From Candidatus Kapaibacterium sp. (GTDB lineage Bacteria > Bacteroidota > Ignavibacteria > Kapaibacteriales > UBA7675): a stretch of 38,005 nt of DNA. The position numbers and the translations under genes are program-made. The stretch is from positions 1 through 38,005 of the forward strand of contig JANQRB010000023.1 of assembly GCA_028284775.1 (NCBI GenBank), in the 5' to 3' direction. This document shows, piece after piece, positions 25,912-35,524 of this stretch. The notes beneath the pieces are model-generated. The model saw only the letters and a list, made by a program, of their open reading frames with translations. It did not search any database and had not been told where the DNA came from. Positions within the stretch are counted from its first letter, which is position 1; the number at the start of each line of letters is the position of its first letter.

Positions 25912-27315
25912 TCAGGGCAAGTCCGCGAAAACATAGACCATAACCGCCATCGCAGCCGCACAGTGATTCACTTCGCGCGGATCCAGTTTGTCGGGCGTAT
26001 CGGCATCGGTATGGTGATACCAGAAGTAGCGCGACATATCCACCTGCAATCCCATTACGTCCACTCCCTGTGCATTGAGTGGTGAAACGTCCGCCCCGCC
26101 GCCGCCGATGCTGACGCTGTCTGCGCCGATCGGACGTAACAGCGCAGCGATTGCCCGGACGATCTTAAGCCGCGAGGGGCTGCCGGTGAAGCCAAAGCCC
26201 GTCGGCGCAAAAACGCCGCTGTCGGACTCCAATCCAAGAATATGCTTTTCATGACGATGTTCCTCGGCATAGGCTTTGGCGCCGCGCAGGCCATTTTCTT
26301 CATTGGTCCACATAACGAGGCGGATGGTGCGCCGCGGCCGCAGCTCCAGCTCTGTCAATATCTTCAGGGCCTGCCAGGCCGCCACACAACCGCCGCCATC
26401 ATCCATTGCGCCGCGACCGACATCCCAGGAGTCGATATGACCGCCGAACACGATGATTTCTTCCGGCCGCTCCCTGCCGGTAATCTGGGCGATGATATTG
26501 CGCGAAGGCGCGTCGGGAAGAGTGCGCGCGCCCATCTGCAACCGGATCGTCGGCGTCTGTCCGCGATCCTGCAAACGCTGTAAAAGCAAGGCATCTTCCA
26601 TAGTGATTGCCGCATGCGGAATCCTGGGCGTTGCATCTTCATAGCCCATGCTGCCTGTGTGCGGGGTCTGCATGGAGAAAGGCCCAACCGAACGCACCAG
26701 GCTGGCGACGGCTCCGGCTTTGGCCGCCTTAACGGCGCCGCTGTAACGATAGCGCACCGTTGCGCCATACGTGCTGAAGGCAGCGTTAAACAGCACGATT
26801 TTACCGCGTGCTTCTTCCGCGCGACGCTCGAGCTCTTCAAAACTCCCGACAACCAGAACCTTGGCGCTAATGCCCTCCGGCGGCGTACCGACACTGCCGC
26901 CGAGCCCCAGCATAGGCATTCGGCGCTTGATCGGTTCCACTAAATCACAACGCTCTATGCCGCGTTCCCAATGCGGTACCATCACATCCTGCAGGCGCAC
27001 CGTATCATAGCCTTCACGGCGCAGCCGCTCGGCAACCCAGTCGATGGCGCGTTCGAGCGCAGCTGTACCGCTCAGACGCGGACCAAAGGTATCACAGAAA
27101 AGCGCCAGGCGCTCCCAGGCCGAACTGTCCCGCTCTGCCGCGGCGATAATCCGCTCGGCTATCGGCGTGTAGTGCCTGACGATAGTCAGCGAATCACGCA
27201 TCGAAAAGACGCTGTCCTGCGCCGTGGTACGCGCTGTTGCGGAGCAGAGAACGAAGACCGAAAGCAGCAGCGTCCGCAAAATGGCGGAGAGGAGAGATGT
27301 GTTGGAGTTCGTCAT
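25912..27315 (-). CDS. Secreted M28-family zinc peptidase (plasma glutamate carboxypeptidase-like)
   Basis: The 467-aa product has a signal peptide (LLSAILRTLLLSVFVLC, cleavage near RTTAQ) and a PA domain inserted before the catalytic core. The core holds the co-catalytic zinc ligands of M28: the His/Asp of FGGHIDSWDV, the Asp of GAMDDGGG, the Glu pair of TNEENG, the acidic LESDSG and the His of YHHTDADTPDKLDP. Such enzymes are metallo-aminopeptidases or dipeptidases outside the cytoplasm. ATG 27315 has AGG 6 nt upstream; a GTG at 27441 and an ATG at 27321 are in frame. It is divergent from the M42 gene across ~270 bp. Confidence 0.92.
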   Translation of the reverse strand: MTNSNTSLLSAILRTLLLSVFVLCSATARTTAQDSVFSMRDSLTIVRHYTPIAERIIAAAERDSSAWERLALFCDTFGPRLSGTAALERAIDWVAERLRREGYDTVRLQDVMVPHWERGIERCDLVEPIKRRMPMLGLGGSVGTPPEGISAKVLVVGSFEELERRAEEARGKIVLFNAAFSTYGATVRYRYSGAVKAAKAGAVASLVRSVGPFSMQTPHTGSMGYEDATPRIPHAAITMEDALLLQRLQDRGQTPTIRLQMGARTLPDAPSRNIIAQITGRERPEEIIVFGGHIDSWDVGRGAMDDGGGCVAAWQALKILTELELRPRRTIRLVMWTNEENGLRGAKAYAEEHRHEKHILGLESDSGVFAPTGFGFTGSPSRLKIVRAIAALLRPIGADSVSIGGGGADVSPLNAQGVDVMGLQVDMSRYFWYHHTDADTPDKLDPREVNHCAAAMAVMVYVFADLP

Positions 27316-27583
27316 AATCATCAGCCTGAAGAATAAAGAAAAAATTCGGCATTGCTTGTTGAAGCACTTCGCCGACCGGAGACCTGAATGGTATAAACCG
27401 CCGCGACCGATCCTTCGCAGTCGAAAGCTTCTATCGGCCACACACCATCCGAGGGCTCAATTTAAGGAAGCCATTGTTCAGCACCGCGCCGACGGACAAA
27501 AATAATCGGCCTGGCGGAGATATTGGAATTCACTGATCGATGGCCTAATTTGCTTTTCTTTTGTACTCTGTGAGACATCCGCA

Positions 27584-28603
27584 ATGAGTTCCTATTCAAC
27601 ACTTCAAGAACTGGTGGCGATCGATTCGCCGACGGGATTCACCGATCGGGCCAACGACTACATCGAGAAACTGATGCAGCGCTATCAATGGCGCACCAGG
27701 CGCAGCAACAAGGGAGCAGTCGCAGCTAGCCTGCACGAGAAGCCGACGCTCGCCCTCGCGGCACATACCGATACCCTGGGCGCCGTTGTATCAGGCATCA
27801 ACAAGAACGGCAGTCTTCAGCTTTCGCCGGTGGGTGGACTCGTTCTGACAAGTTTCGAAGGCGAATATCTGCGGGTGTACACAATGGAGGGCAAAGTGTA
27901 TACCGGCACCTTTCTGCTTAACAACCCTTCGACGCACGCCAACAAGGATGTTGTCCGCACCGAACGCAGCTTAAACAAAATGCACATTCGCCTGGATGAG
28001 GAAGTCGCCGGCGAAGACGAGGTCCGCGAGCTCGGCATACGGATCGGCGATTTTGTCTGCTTTGATACCCGCTATCAGGAATTGCCGAGCGGATACATCA
28101 AATCGCGCTTTATGGACAACAAGGCAGGCTGTTATGTGCTCTTTGAAGTAGCGCGACGTCTCGCGGAGCAACAGCGCAGGCTGCCGGTGGAGTTGTTCTT
28201 CTCGCATTACGAAGAAGTGGGCCATGGCGGCACCTGCGGCTTTGCGGCATCGATCGAGGAGCTGCTCGTCATCGACATGGGTGTCATCGGCGATGACTGT
28301 GAGGGCGACGAACGCTATTGCTCTATCTGCGCCAAAGATTCCAGCGGTCCCTACGATTACCGGATGCGCAGCCGCCTGGTGCAGCTTGCCGAAAAACAGG
28401 ATATCCCGCACAAAATCGACGTCTATCCCTACTATGGCTCGGACGGCTCGGCGGCGCTGCAGGCAGGCAATGATTTCCGGGTAGCGCTGATCGGCCCCGG
28501 CGTTGCGGCATCGCATGGTGTCGAACGCAGCCATCGCAAAGGCATTGAAGCGACGATCGACCTCTGCCTGGCCTACATTGACGATTACTGTAGTCGGCCT
28601 TAA
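27584..28603 (+). CDS. M42-family metallopeptidase
   Basis: This 339-aa protein shows the M42 ligand set: AAHTDTLG (His, with the neighbouring Asp), RFMDNKAG (bridging Asp), HYEEVGHGG (catalytic and ligand Glu), VIDMG (Asp) and ASHGVERSH (final His). M42 enzymes are large cytoplasmic aminopeptidases that form tetrahedral complexes; some were once called endoglucanases, an annotation not supported by structure. No signal peptide is present, so it should trim peptides produced by other peptidases such as the neighbouring M3 enzyme. It is followed 47 nt later by an SDR gene with its own ribosome binding site, so cotranscription is likely. Confidence 0.93.
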   Translation: MSSYSTLQELVAIDSPTGFTDRANDYIEKLMQRYQWRTRRSNKGAVAASLHEKPTLALAAHTDTLGAVVSGINKNGSLQLSPVGGLVLTSFEGEYLRVYTMEGKVYTGTFLLNNPSTHANKDVVRTERSLNKMHIRLDEEVAGEDEVRELGIRIGDFVCFDTRYQELPSGYIKSRFMDNKAGCYVLFEVARRLAEQQRRLPVELFFSHYEEVGHGGTCGFAASIEELLVIDMGVIGDDCEGDERYCSICAKDSSGPYDYRMRSRLVQLAEKQDIPHKIDVYPYYGSDGSAALQAGNDFRVALIGPGVAASHGVERSHRKGIEATIDLCLAYIDDYCSRP

Positions 28604-28650
28604 GTACATTTAGGACAGATTCCATTCACTATTCGATATGAGGTACATTC

Positions 28651-29352
28651 GTGGAACTTAACAAAGCCAGGATCCTGATTACAGGCGGCAGCCTGGGCAT
28701 CGGCAAAGCTACCGCCAGTCTTTTGATTGACAAGGGCGCAAAGGTAGCGATCACCGGCCGCGATGAAAGCCGTCTGCAAAGCACGGCTGAGGAAATCGGC
28801 GCCCTGCCGATTTGTGCCGACGTCGCTAATGCGGATGACATCAAGCGGACCTACGACACCGTCCTGAGCGAATTCGGTTCGATTAACTGCTTGATCAATA
28901 ATGCCGGCATCGGGGTTTTTCCAACACTCGAAGATGCCGCGATGGAAGATTTCGAGCAGGTCTTTCGCGTGAATGTCTTCGGCGCGGCAATGATGGCGCA
29001 GCAGGCAGCGGCCTTGTTTAAGAAGGAAGGCGGCGGCACCATCATTAATATCGGCTCGACCGCGGCGGAAAAGGGCTTTGCGCGCGGCTCGGTGTACTCG
29101 GCTTCCAAGTTTGCGCTGCGCAGCATGACACAGTGCTGGCAGGCCGAACTACGCCCGCACAATATTCGCGTGCTGCAGATTAACCCGAGCGAAGTAGCGA
29201 CCGCCTTCGCCAATCCGGAGCGCATAGAACGTGAAGCCCCGCCGAACAAGCTGCGTTCGCAGGAAATCGCCCATGCCATCAAAGCGGTACTGGAAATGGA
29301 TGATCGCGGCATGATTCCCGAACTGGCCGTCTGGGCGACCAATCCCTGGTGA
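28651..29352 (+). CDS. Short-chain dehydrogenase/reductase
   Basis: This 233-aa classical SDR has the cofactor motif TGGSLGIGK (11-19), NNAGIG (84-89), the catalytic Ser136, and Tyr149 with Lys153 in the YxxxK motif (VYSASK). Basic residues after the second strand (GRDESR) favour NADP(H). It most resembles 3-oxoacyl-ACP-reductase-like SDRs, but the substrate cannot be assigned. The start is a GTG at 28651 with GAGG 7 nt upstream. It is the last plus-strand gene before the convergent T9SS protein gene. Confidence 0.92.
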   Translation: MELNKARILITGGSLGIGKATASLLIDKGAKVAITGRDESRLQSTAEEIGALPICADVANADDIKRTYDTVLSEFGSINCLINNAGIGVFPTLEDAAMEDFEQVFRVNVFGAAMMAQQAAALFKKEGGGTIINIGSTAAEKGFARGSVYSASKFALRSMTQCWQAELRPHNIRVLQINPSEVATAFANPERIEREAPPNKLRSQEIAHAIKAVLEMDDRGMIPELAVWATNPW

Positions 29353-29387
29353 CGGCAGCGTCTTAAGGCCCTCGTCATACTATCGAG

Positions 29388-29429
29388 CAAAAACCACAAT
29401 GCCCGCGAACATTAACGCTCGCGGGCATT
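29388..29429 (-). terminator. Terminator between convergent SDR and T9SS genes
   Basis: A perfect 11-bp inverted repeat (29398-29408 with 29419-29429, starting AATGCCCGCGA) lies between the two convergent genes. On the minus strand it is followed by GTGGTTTTTG, so it best serves the T9SS gene, but the stem could also stop plus-strand transcripts. Confidence 0.7.
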
Positions 29430-29465
29430 GCTGAACATCACAGGAACGCAATGTTCATAGCACCG

Positions 29466-32400
29466 TTAATGCCGCACGACGAATGATGTCGTGACGAGCC
29501 CTGAAGGATAACTCAGTTTAACGATGTAGGCTCCGGACGCCAGTGCATCCGTGTTAACCGGCAGATTGTGTATTCCGGCCCTGTATGCTCCTTCCGCCAG
29601 CAGACGCAGCTTTTGCCCGCGTTCAGTCCAGAGCTCGAGCGTTACCGATTCCGCTTCGCTCAGCTCCCAGGTCAGCAGCACCTGCCGATTGGCGGGATTC
29701 GGCGCAATCAGCAAACGCGCCGCCGCCGGATCGTCCTTAACAGCCGGCAGATGGACCTCGCCCGGCAGTCCCTGACGTGGTACGCCACAGCCGACCGGTA
29801 TTTCCTGCGTGCAGGCTACCTGCCCGTTAACATCCAGAAAATCGATGATCACCGATCCGCTGGAAGGAAAGGGCACACAGAAATTCCCGACCGGGAAGGA
29901 TGTTTGATATGGGGGCAGGTTGATGCGTTCGTGCGAATAAGGAATACCGCCGGTTGCATTACCGCGCATTACGATGCCGTAGATGCTGCACGAGGGATCC
30001 GGCTGTTGATTAACATGGATAATGCCACAGCAGTCATTGGGGGGCAGACTGGTCAATTCCAGCCAGGTGTCCAGGCTGTCACAGCAGTATGGCGGCATGT
30101 CAAAACAGTCGATCGGGAATACCCGCTCACAAACAGCGTTGCCGTTAATGTCCAGCAGGATAACGCGAATCAGGCCCGCCGTCTGTGCCGGCACACAGTA
30201 CGAGTCGATTGCCAGCGCGCCGCCACCCGGCGGGAAGGCGATCGGCGCGGACGGATCGTGGGGAATGCCGCCGCCATTGGCGCCGATCAGCACGATGCCG
30301 TAGATGTCGCAATCGGCCTCAGGCGAGCGCTCGACGCTGATGAGTCCGCAGCAATCGCCCGAGGGGCTGCCGAAGCCGGGTGTGAGCTGAATGTCATAGT
30401 CATCGCAGCAATCCGCAGCCTCCATGTCGCAGTCGATTATCTCATCGAAGAACGGGCATAAAGTGGCGCCACCGCCTGGATGCAATTGTGTAATCACACT
30501 GAGATTAACATTCATCGGATCGGCGTCGGATTCAACACAGATGCGCCCCAGATAGATTTCACCATTGGCGGGAATACAATTATCACCCGCGCCGCTCTGC
30601 CAACGGATCGTATTGTCGTCGCCCTGTTCATAGCCGGGGAGAAAGGCTCCATTCCATTGGCCGTTCTGAATACCGATGATCGGCGGATCATCGTCCTGCG
30701 CCGTGCCGTACTGCAGCCAGATTCCTTCGCCCGCAATCGGACATAACTCTGAGTTTTCAACATAGATATCCCAGCAGCAGTCGTTCGGATCGGCCGAGTA
30801 GGCTTTTTCAATGCGCGCCTCGAGAGTGATATCATTTTCACACTTGCACTTGCACAACAGTTCAGCCGTGCTGAAGCACTGCACAGCACCGGATTCGTCG
30901 AAATAGCGTACATCAACGCTTCGCGGCGCATCCGCCGGCGTCACGAATACATCGACGCAAAATTCACCGACGGTCCGGGATTCGCCCGGTAGTTTGGGGC
31001 CGCCGCTAAAACTGTGGTCCGTGAAGACGACGGCGCCGTCCATTTCGATTTCAAGCCCATAGAGCGGACAGGCGCTCGCCGAAGCATCGATTTCTATGTC
31101 CCAGCAGCATTGGCCTGCGGGCGCATCGTCCTGCGGGATAAGCTCAGGTCCATAGCTCTCCCCGCCGCAATCGCAGGCGCAATAAACTGTCTCCTGCACT
31201 TCGCAGACGACCTCATTGGCTGCATTGCGAAAGCGGAAGGTGATTAACTGCGTTACCCCGCTGCCGTTTGTCTGCAGGCAAAAACTTCCATGAAAGGAAT
31301 TTGTGCCTGCGTCGAATGCATAGAGCACAAGCGGACCACCCTGCCCTACAGCAGGGTCGAGAATCTGAGCCGGGGCCGTTGCAACAATTTCAAGCGTGGC
31401 AAGGTCGCAGCCCTCGTCCACCACCTGGCTGAAGTCGAAACAGCAGTCGCGGTTCGGCGGCGTCGGGTCAATCGGCGTAATGACCGGAGCCAGCGTTGCA
31501 CAGCAGACATCGGGGCATTCTACGCTCGCGGTAGTGGAACAGAGCACTTCGTCATCAAAAGTGATATACTCGATTATAAACTGATGGCTGCCGCCGGCAC
31601 CTCCTGTTTCGAGGCAAAACGAGTCTCCTAGGTTGTGGCTTTCCAGGTTAATGTCATAGTCGCAAATGTCTTTCAGAATAGTCTGCGGATCGCCGGCATC
31701 ACGCACCCGGACACAGAATATCGGACAGCTTCCGAGAATAAATTGATCGAGCTGCACACAGCATGACAGATCCGGCGGATTGCTCGGCAGAACAGTTAAT
31801 GTCGGCGCGGAAATATTTGCGCAGCAATCCATTGGACAGTCCAGCGCCAGCGTATCGCTGCAGACCACATCGCCGTTGGCATTAATGAAATCGATCCAGA
31901 TTTCTTGGTTGTACCCCGATGGCGGCACGCAAATCTGCTGCGTAAAGGGGTTACTGTATCCGATGGTCTGCGAACTCAGACTCGGCCAAAAGGTAACCAC
32001 GAGACTATCAATGTTGCATTCGGACGGCGCGCTGATGTTTAAGTTGAAACAGCAGTTATCGCCCTCCAATGGCGGTGTTCCGGGCTCCAGACTGATTTGC
32101 GTCGGCCCTTCGCAACAGGGGCCGATTTCGGGAATTGTCAACGAGGAAATCAAGGTGGCGCTGCCGATCCCACCCACCGTCGCGCCGTGATTGCCGGAAG
32201 GGTTATGATTGCTGCCGGGCTGTCCGGTGCTGGTTGCAAGGTTAACGTGGCCGGGCACTGTGCCGCCCCAGTTCGTCCAGACCAGGCCATGGCCGCCGCC
32301 GCCGCCTTCGCCATGTTGCCAGGTTGCATTTATCGCGTTGTCGACATGACCGCCATCGCCACCCTTGACTTCCAGGCTCAAGGCGGGGACCTGGGCGGAC

Positions 32401-33563
32401 CAGTCGTTGCATGACAGGCAGATCAGGCCGCCCGCCCCGCCGCCGCCCGCGCCGTCTTTGAGCGAGCGTTCCGCTTGTAACGATGTGTATGCGCCGCCGT
32501 TGCTGCGGATGGCGTTCCCGTTGCCGATCACAACCAGACACTTGATGAAAATAATGCCCCCGCCGTTTTTGCCGGGCGTGGCGTGATGGCCCGGCTCGAA
32601 GTGACCTTCATGTCCTCCTCCTCCGCCGCCGCCCATAAACAGCCGGCGATTGGCTTCGTTGGGAGCGCCGGTCGGGGCTGCGTCGCTGAATGGCAGGTTA
32701 TAGCCGCCCTCGCTCAAGAAGTTATGACCGGGGCATCCGCTGAAAACTTTGCCGCCGAAACCGCCGAAACCGGCATGGCCTCCTCCTCCGCCGCCGGCAT
32801 TATGATGATTGCCGCCGCCGCCGCTATTCGCCAGTGCGCCCCTGCCCAGCTCCTGTCCCGGCAATTCGCCCGCGATCGTTGTAGCGGCGATGCCCTCGCC
32901 CTTGAAGCCTGCGGCGCTTGTGCCAAAGCCTGTACTCTTGTTAAAAGCATAATAGTCGACAATGGCGGCCGCTGAGCAGCTAGAAAGCGCATCGCCCGAA
33001 ACGGCGCCGCCGCGAAAGCCCTTTTCACTGACGTCGATATCGGCGTTCAGGAGTAAGTCGTGGTTAAACTCGAGCACCAGTATGCCGCCCGTGCTGCCGT
33101 CCCAGGCCTTTGCCGTCAGCCCCGGCGCAACGACCCGTACGTCGCCGGTGTAATTGGGAATCTGGACGAGCTGCACAACATATTGTGTCTCATAAGAACG
33201 CCGCAGCCGGCCATCCAGGGTTAACAGGTTACCCGCCTTGGCCGTAATGGTCGCGAATTCGTAGTTGCCGCTGCCGCGATAGTCAATCACCTCGCCGTAA
33301 TCCGGCCCGTTGGTCAGATCTACATCAGCACCGTTCATTTGGATTATCATTACACGTCGGCCGATGATAAATGGCGATGCGTCGTCAAGCGTTAGCTGCG
33401 AACAACAAGGCGAAAATCCTATGGCCAGTACTCGAGCGTAATCATTGACCACACCGCTAATGTCTGTGTACGGCTGCGAATGAAGGAGGGAGTTACAACA
33501 TACCAGAAGTAATACATACAGCCATCCCCGCCGACGCCGCGTCGGCCTAAAGTCCGTTGTCAT
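29466..33563 (-). CDS. T9SS-secreted protein: glycine-rich region, seven cysteine-rich repeats, C-terminal sorting domain
   Basis: The 1365-aa product has a signal peptide (RRRRGWLYVLLLVCCNSLLHS). An N-terminal domain follows (RVMIIQMNGADVD; LVLEFNHDLLLNADIDVSEKG). Residues ~230-480 are glycine-rich with GGGGGG runs interspersed with His and Asn. Residues 483-1259 contain seven tandem repeats (~97-144 aa). Each opens with CC or C, has a second CC or DCC ~20 residues later, three or more further Cys, and ends in a Cys near [DE]xC. Residues ~1280-1365 are a type A T9SS sorting domain (IAPNPANRQVLLTWELSEAE to GAYIVKLSYPSG and SFVVRH). GGAG lies 8 nt before the ATG. It is a cell-surface or released protein whose role is unknown; the many vicinal Cys suggest disulfide-locked beta domains. 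Confidence 0.92.
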   Translation of the reverse strand: MTTDFRPTRRRRGWLYVLLLVCCNSLLHSQPYTDISGVVNDYARVLAIGFSPCCSQLTLDDASPFIIGRRVMIIQMNGADVDLTNGPDYGEVIDYRGSGNYEFATITAKAGNLLTLDGRLRRSYETQYVVQLVQIPNYTGDVRVVAPGLTAKAWDGSTGGILVLEFNHDLLLNADIDVSEKGFRGGAVSGDALSSCSAAAIVDYYAFNKSTGFGTSAAGFKGEGIAATTIAGELPGQELGRGALANSGGGGNHHNAGGGGGGHAGFGGFGGKVFSGCPGHNFLSEGGYNLPFSDAAPTGAPNEANRRLFMGGGGGGGHEGHFEPGHHATPGKNGGGIIFIKCLVVIGNGNAIRSNGGAYTSLQAERSLKDGAGGGGAGGLICLSCNDWSAQVPALSLEVKGGDGGHVDNAINATWQHGEGGGGGHGLVWTNWGGTVPGHVNLATSTGQPGSNHNPSGNHGATVGGIGSATLISSLTIPEIGPCCEGPTQISLEPGTPPLEGDNCCFNLNISAPSECNIDSLVVTFWPSLSSQTIGYSNPFTQQICVPPSGYNQEIWIDFINANGDVVCSDTLALDCPMDCCANISAPTLTVLPSNPPDLSCCVQLDQFILGSCPIFCVRVRDAGDPQTILKDICDYDINLESHNLGDSFCLETGGAGGSHQFIIEYITFDDEVLCSTTASVECPDVCCATLAPVITPIDPTPPNRDCCFDFSQVVDEGCDLATLEIVATAPAQILDPAVGQGGPLVLYAFDAGTNSFHGSFCLQTNGSGVTQLITFRFRNAANEVVCEVQETVYCACDCGGESYGPELIPQDDAPAGQCCWDIEIDASASACPLYGLEIEMDGAVVFTDHSFSGGPKLPGESRTVGEFCVDVFVTPADAPRSVDVRYFDESGAVQCFSTAELLCKCKCENDITLEARIEKAYSADPNDCCWDIYVENSELCPIAGEGIWLQYGTAQDDDPPIIGIQNGQWNGAFLPGYEQGDDNTIRWQSGAGDNCIPANGEIYLGRICVESDADPMNVNLSVITQLHPGGGATLCPFFDEIIDCDMEAADCCDDYDIQLTPGFGSPSGDCCGLISVERSPEADCDIYGIVLIGANGGGIPHDPSAPIAFPPGGGALAIDSYCVPAQTAGLIRVILLDINGNAVCERVFPIDCFDMPPYCCDSLDTWLELTSLPPNDCCGIIHVNQQPDPSCSIYGIVMRGNATGGIPYSHERINLPPYQTSFPVGNFCVPFPSSGSVIIDFLDVNGQVACTQEIPVGCGVPRQGLPGEVHLPAVKDDPAAARLLIAPNPANRQVLLTWELSEAESVTLELWTERGQKLRLLAEGAYRAGIHNLPVNTDALASGAYIVKLSYPSGLVTTSFVVRH

Positions 33564-34077
33564 CTTTCTGTCTCCAGCAATTAACAGGAAATGTTAAACA
33601 GGTTAGTCCTGCCGAGGGATCAATCGGCTTAAGCCGGAAAACAGATTAGCTCAATACGGGCTATGAGAATGCGATGTAAAGTTTTCGCGGCGCAACGAAC
33701 CGCGTTTGCGTCGCGCTCATCAAAGGGATGCAAATCTACAGCAAATTTCGCTGGGCGAAACTGTTCAATGTACCAACGGTAGGTATCGGCGGACGAACGG
33801 TAGGCCTGGTCTTCCCAACGGTCGCTCATGATAATCCGCGCAGGCTGATCTGGCGCAATAGTCTTCCGCGATGATCCGATGCTGACTTCACTCCTCAATC
33901 CGGCAAAGTGGATTCATATCGCTTTCGAAGATCTGAGCTCCGCAGGACCGGAATCAGGCGATCTGCCAGACGGAGCGGGAACTCAGGTGAGCGATCTGAA
34001 GCTAACAGCAAAAAAAATGGCTATCACGTGATAGCCATTGGATAGAAATTTTATGTAGGAAGTGGAATGAGCTTGAT
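33564..34077 (-). other. Long gap upstream of the T9SS gene
   Basis: These 514 nt separate the T9SS gene from the anti-sigma gene. The only sizeable frame is an 89-codon minus-strand frame, listed separately. No hairpin strong enough to be a terminator for the sigma/anti-sigma pair was seen apart from a weak TATCACGTGATA palindrome at about 34021-34032. The T9SS promoter must be here. Confidence 0.4.
33629..33898 (-). CDS. Doubtful small ORF or gene remnant
   Basis: This 89-codon frame opens with TTG; an internal ATG at 33829 gives 66 aa starting MSDRWEDQAYRSSADTYRW. The sequence AKFAVDLHPFDERDANAVRCAAKTLHRILI looks protein-like (predicted helix, sensible composition), but no family is recognised and no good ribosome binding site precedes either start. 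It may be the tail of a decayed gene rather than a working one. Confidence 0.25.
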   Translation of the reverse strand: MRSEVSIGSSRKTIAPDQPARIIMSDRWEDQAYRSSADTYRWYIEQFRPAKFAVDLHPFDERDANAVRCAAKTLHRILIARIELICFPA

Positions 34078-34890
34078 TCAGGATAATCGCCGTTCGGATA
34101 AACTTCGATTGTCGGGATCACCGCGCAAACTGATTCGTCCGCGGCTCGCGACGGCGCTGCGACCGATGCGCGCGACTCGCTGTACGAAGCGTGCCGCCGA
34201 TTCGCTGCCCGCGGGTGTCGCAATACAGCAATCCGCCTGCGATTTGTTAATGCCGGGCGAATTCTGATCTGAGGAAGACTGCCATTGGAGCCGGGACGGA
34301 TCCTGCATCCCATTACTCCAGGCCAGGTTGGCAACCAACACCTGGGTGACGCCAAAGCCCTCGCCCGGGACACTGTTAAACAGTGAAATAATGGAGTCGA
34401 TGTCATTGCGGTCGCCGCTATCGGCAATTGACTCTTCTAGTGAATCGACCGGTACGGCGGCTGACTGTGTTTCGAATTGCTCGCCGTCGGCCGGATTAAG
34501 CACCGAACCGCCCGAAAACAAATCGCTGCCGAACATAACTATGGTCGCGGTCGCAGCGATCGAAGCGGCAATCGCAAAACGCGAAGGGGACGAAAGACGC
34601 GCAACAACATTAGCAAACTTTGTCCAGCGACCCACATTTTCCGCCGCAACGCGGGCATCGAAACGCTGGTGGAGTACCGGCAGAATGTCGGATGCAATTT
34701 GCAGTTCACTTTCTTCATCCGCCATTGCAGCGCCTGCGTGCAACAAGGTAAGCCGCGCGCAGTCGAATTGCTCCGCTCCGCCAAGTTCATGTAAGGCGTA
34801 TTCCTGCTCGGCGGGGCTCAGCGATGCGAAGTTGCCGCGCAGCAACAGCTCTTCCAGGTCAAACATCGTATCCATTTGTATCAATTTCAT
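34078..34890 (-). CDS. Putative membrane anti-sigma factor
   Basis: The 270-aa product follows the second ECF sigma gene with a 13-nt gap. The N-terminal ~100 residues are cytoplasmic with an acidic helical start (FDLEELLLRGNFASLSPAEQEYALHELGG). One transmembrane helix spans ~104-121 (RFAIAASIAATATIVMF). The outer region is Ser/Asp-rich and ends in a basic tail (VARIGRSAVASRGRISLRG). There is no zinc-binding HxxxCxxC set and no recognised outer domain. The role is inferred from position and topology, which match sigma/anti-sigma pairs. It differs from the first anti-sigma in lacking HEAT repeats, so the two circuits probably sense different things. Confidence 0.72.
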   Translation of the reverse strand: MKLIQMDTMFDLEELLLRGNFASLSPAEQEYALHELGGAEQFDCARLTLLHAGAAMADEESELQIASDILPVLHQRFDARVAAENVGRWTKFANVVARLSSPSRFAIAASIAATATIVMFGSDLFSGGSVLNPADGEQFETQSAAVPVDSLEESIADSGDRNDIDSIISLFNSVPGEGFGVTQVLVANLAWSNGMQDPSRLQWQSSSDQNSPGINKSQADCCIATPAGSESAARFVQRVARIGRSAVASRGRISLRGDPDNRSLSERRLS

Positions 34891-34903
34891 TGAACGTATC
34901 CGC

Positions 34904-35482
34904 TTATTCAGGTTGAAACGCGTGCAGCTTGCCTGCCAGCTTTTTAATAGTATAGTGTAAACGTGATTTTACCGTACCTTCGGGACAGGCCAGCGTTTTG
35001 CCGATTTCTTTGATGCTGAAATTCTCCTTGAATCGCAGCACGAATGTTGTTCGATGATCTTCATCGAGGCCGCCGAGCTCTGTTTCCAGGGCCTCTAAAA
35101 AACGCTTGGTATCAAGCGTACCGTCAAAGCTCACTGCCTGACAGGGCATCATCTCGGGATCGTGACCGCGTTCTTCGATACGGCGTACATGTAAACGTCG
35201 ATACTCGTTTTTGCACATGTTGAAGGCAACGGAAAAGATCCAGGTGGAAAAGCGCATTGAAGGATTAAACAAACGGGGTTTCTCGGCAACCTTAAGAAAA
35301 ATTTCCTGCAGAAAATCCTGCGCCTTTTCTTCGTCCCGGCTGAGCATCTTGTAGAAGTAATAGTAAAGACGCCGATGATAGCGTTTGTATAGCTCATCAA
35401 AGGCGGGGCGCTCACCCTGCGTGATTGCACTCATCAACTGTTCGTCACTTGCTTCGCTTTGCGCATTGCTGATTCGCTTCAT
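34904..35482 (-). CDS. ECF-type RNA polymerase sigma factor
   Basis: This 192-aa ECF sigma factor has region 2 (FDELYKRYHRRLYYYFYKML, EKAQDFLQEIFLKV, RFSTWIFSVAFNMCKNEYRR) and region 4 (DEDHRTTFVLRFKENFSIKEIGKTLACPEGTVKSRLHYTIKKL). I use ATG 35482 (MKRISNAQS); the open frame extends 32 codons further through a palindrome-rich leader without similarity. Its stop is 13 nt before the anti-sigma start. The leader carries three overlapping inverted repeats that could control the pair. It is separated from fumarylacetoacetase by 117 nt on the same strand. Confidence 0.93.
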   Translation of the reverse strand: MKRISNAQSEASDEQLMSAITQGERPAFDELYKRYHRRLYYYFYKMLSRDEEKAQDFLQEIFLKVAEKPRLFNPSMRFSTWIFSVAFNMCKNEYRRLHVRRIEERGHDPEMMPCQAVSFDGTLDTKRFLEALETELGGLDEDHRTTFVLRFKENFSIKEIGKTLACPEGTVKSRLHYTIKKLAGKLHAFQPE

Positions 35483-35524
35483 GAACCGGCCAGCCTTGGG
35501 GATAGTTGCTCGCGTTTGTCTGTC

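Noticed and set aside
32583..32975. 130-codon Ala-rich plus-strand frame
   Set aside because: It is the reverse-strand image of the glycine-rich region of the T9SS protein.
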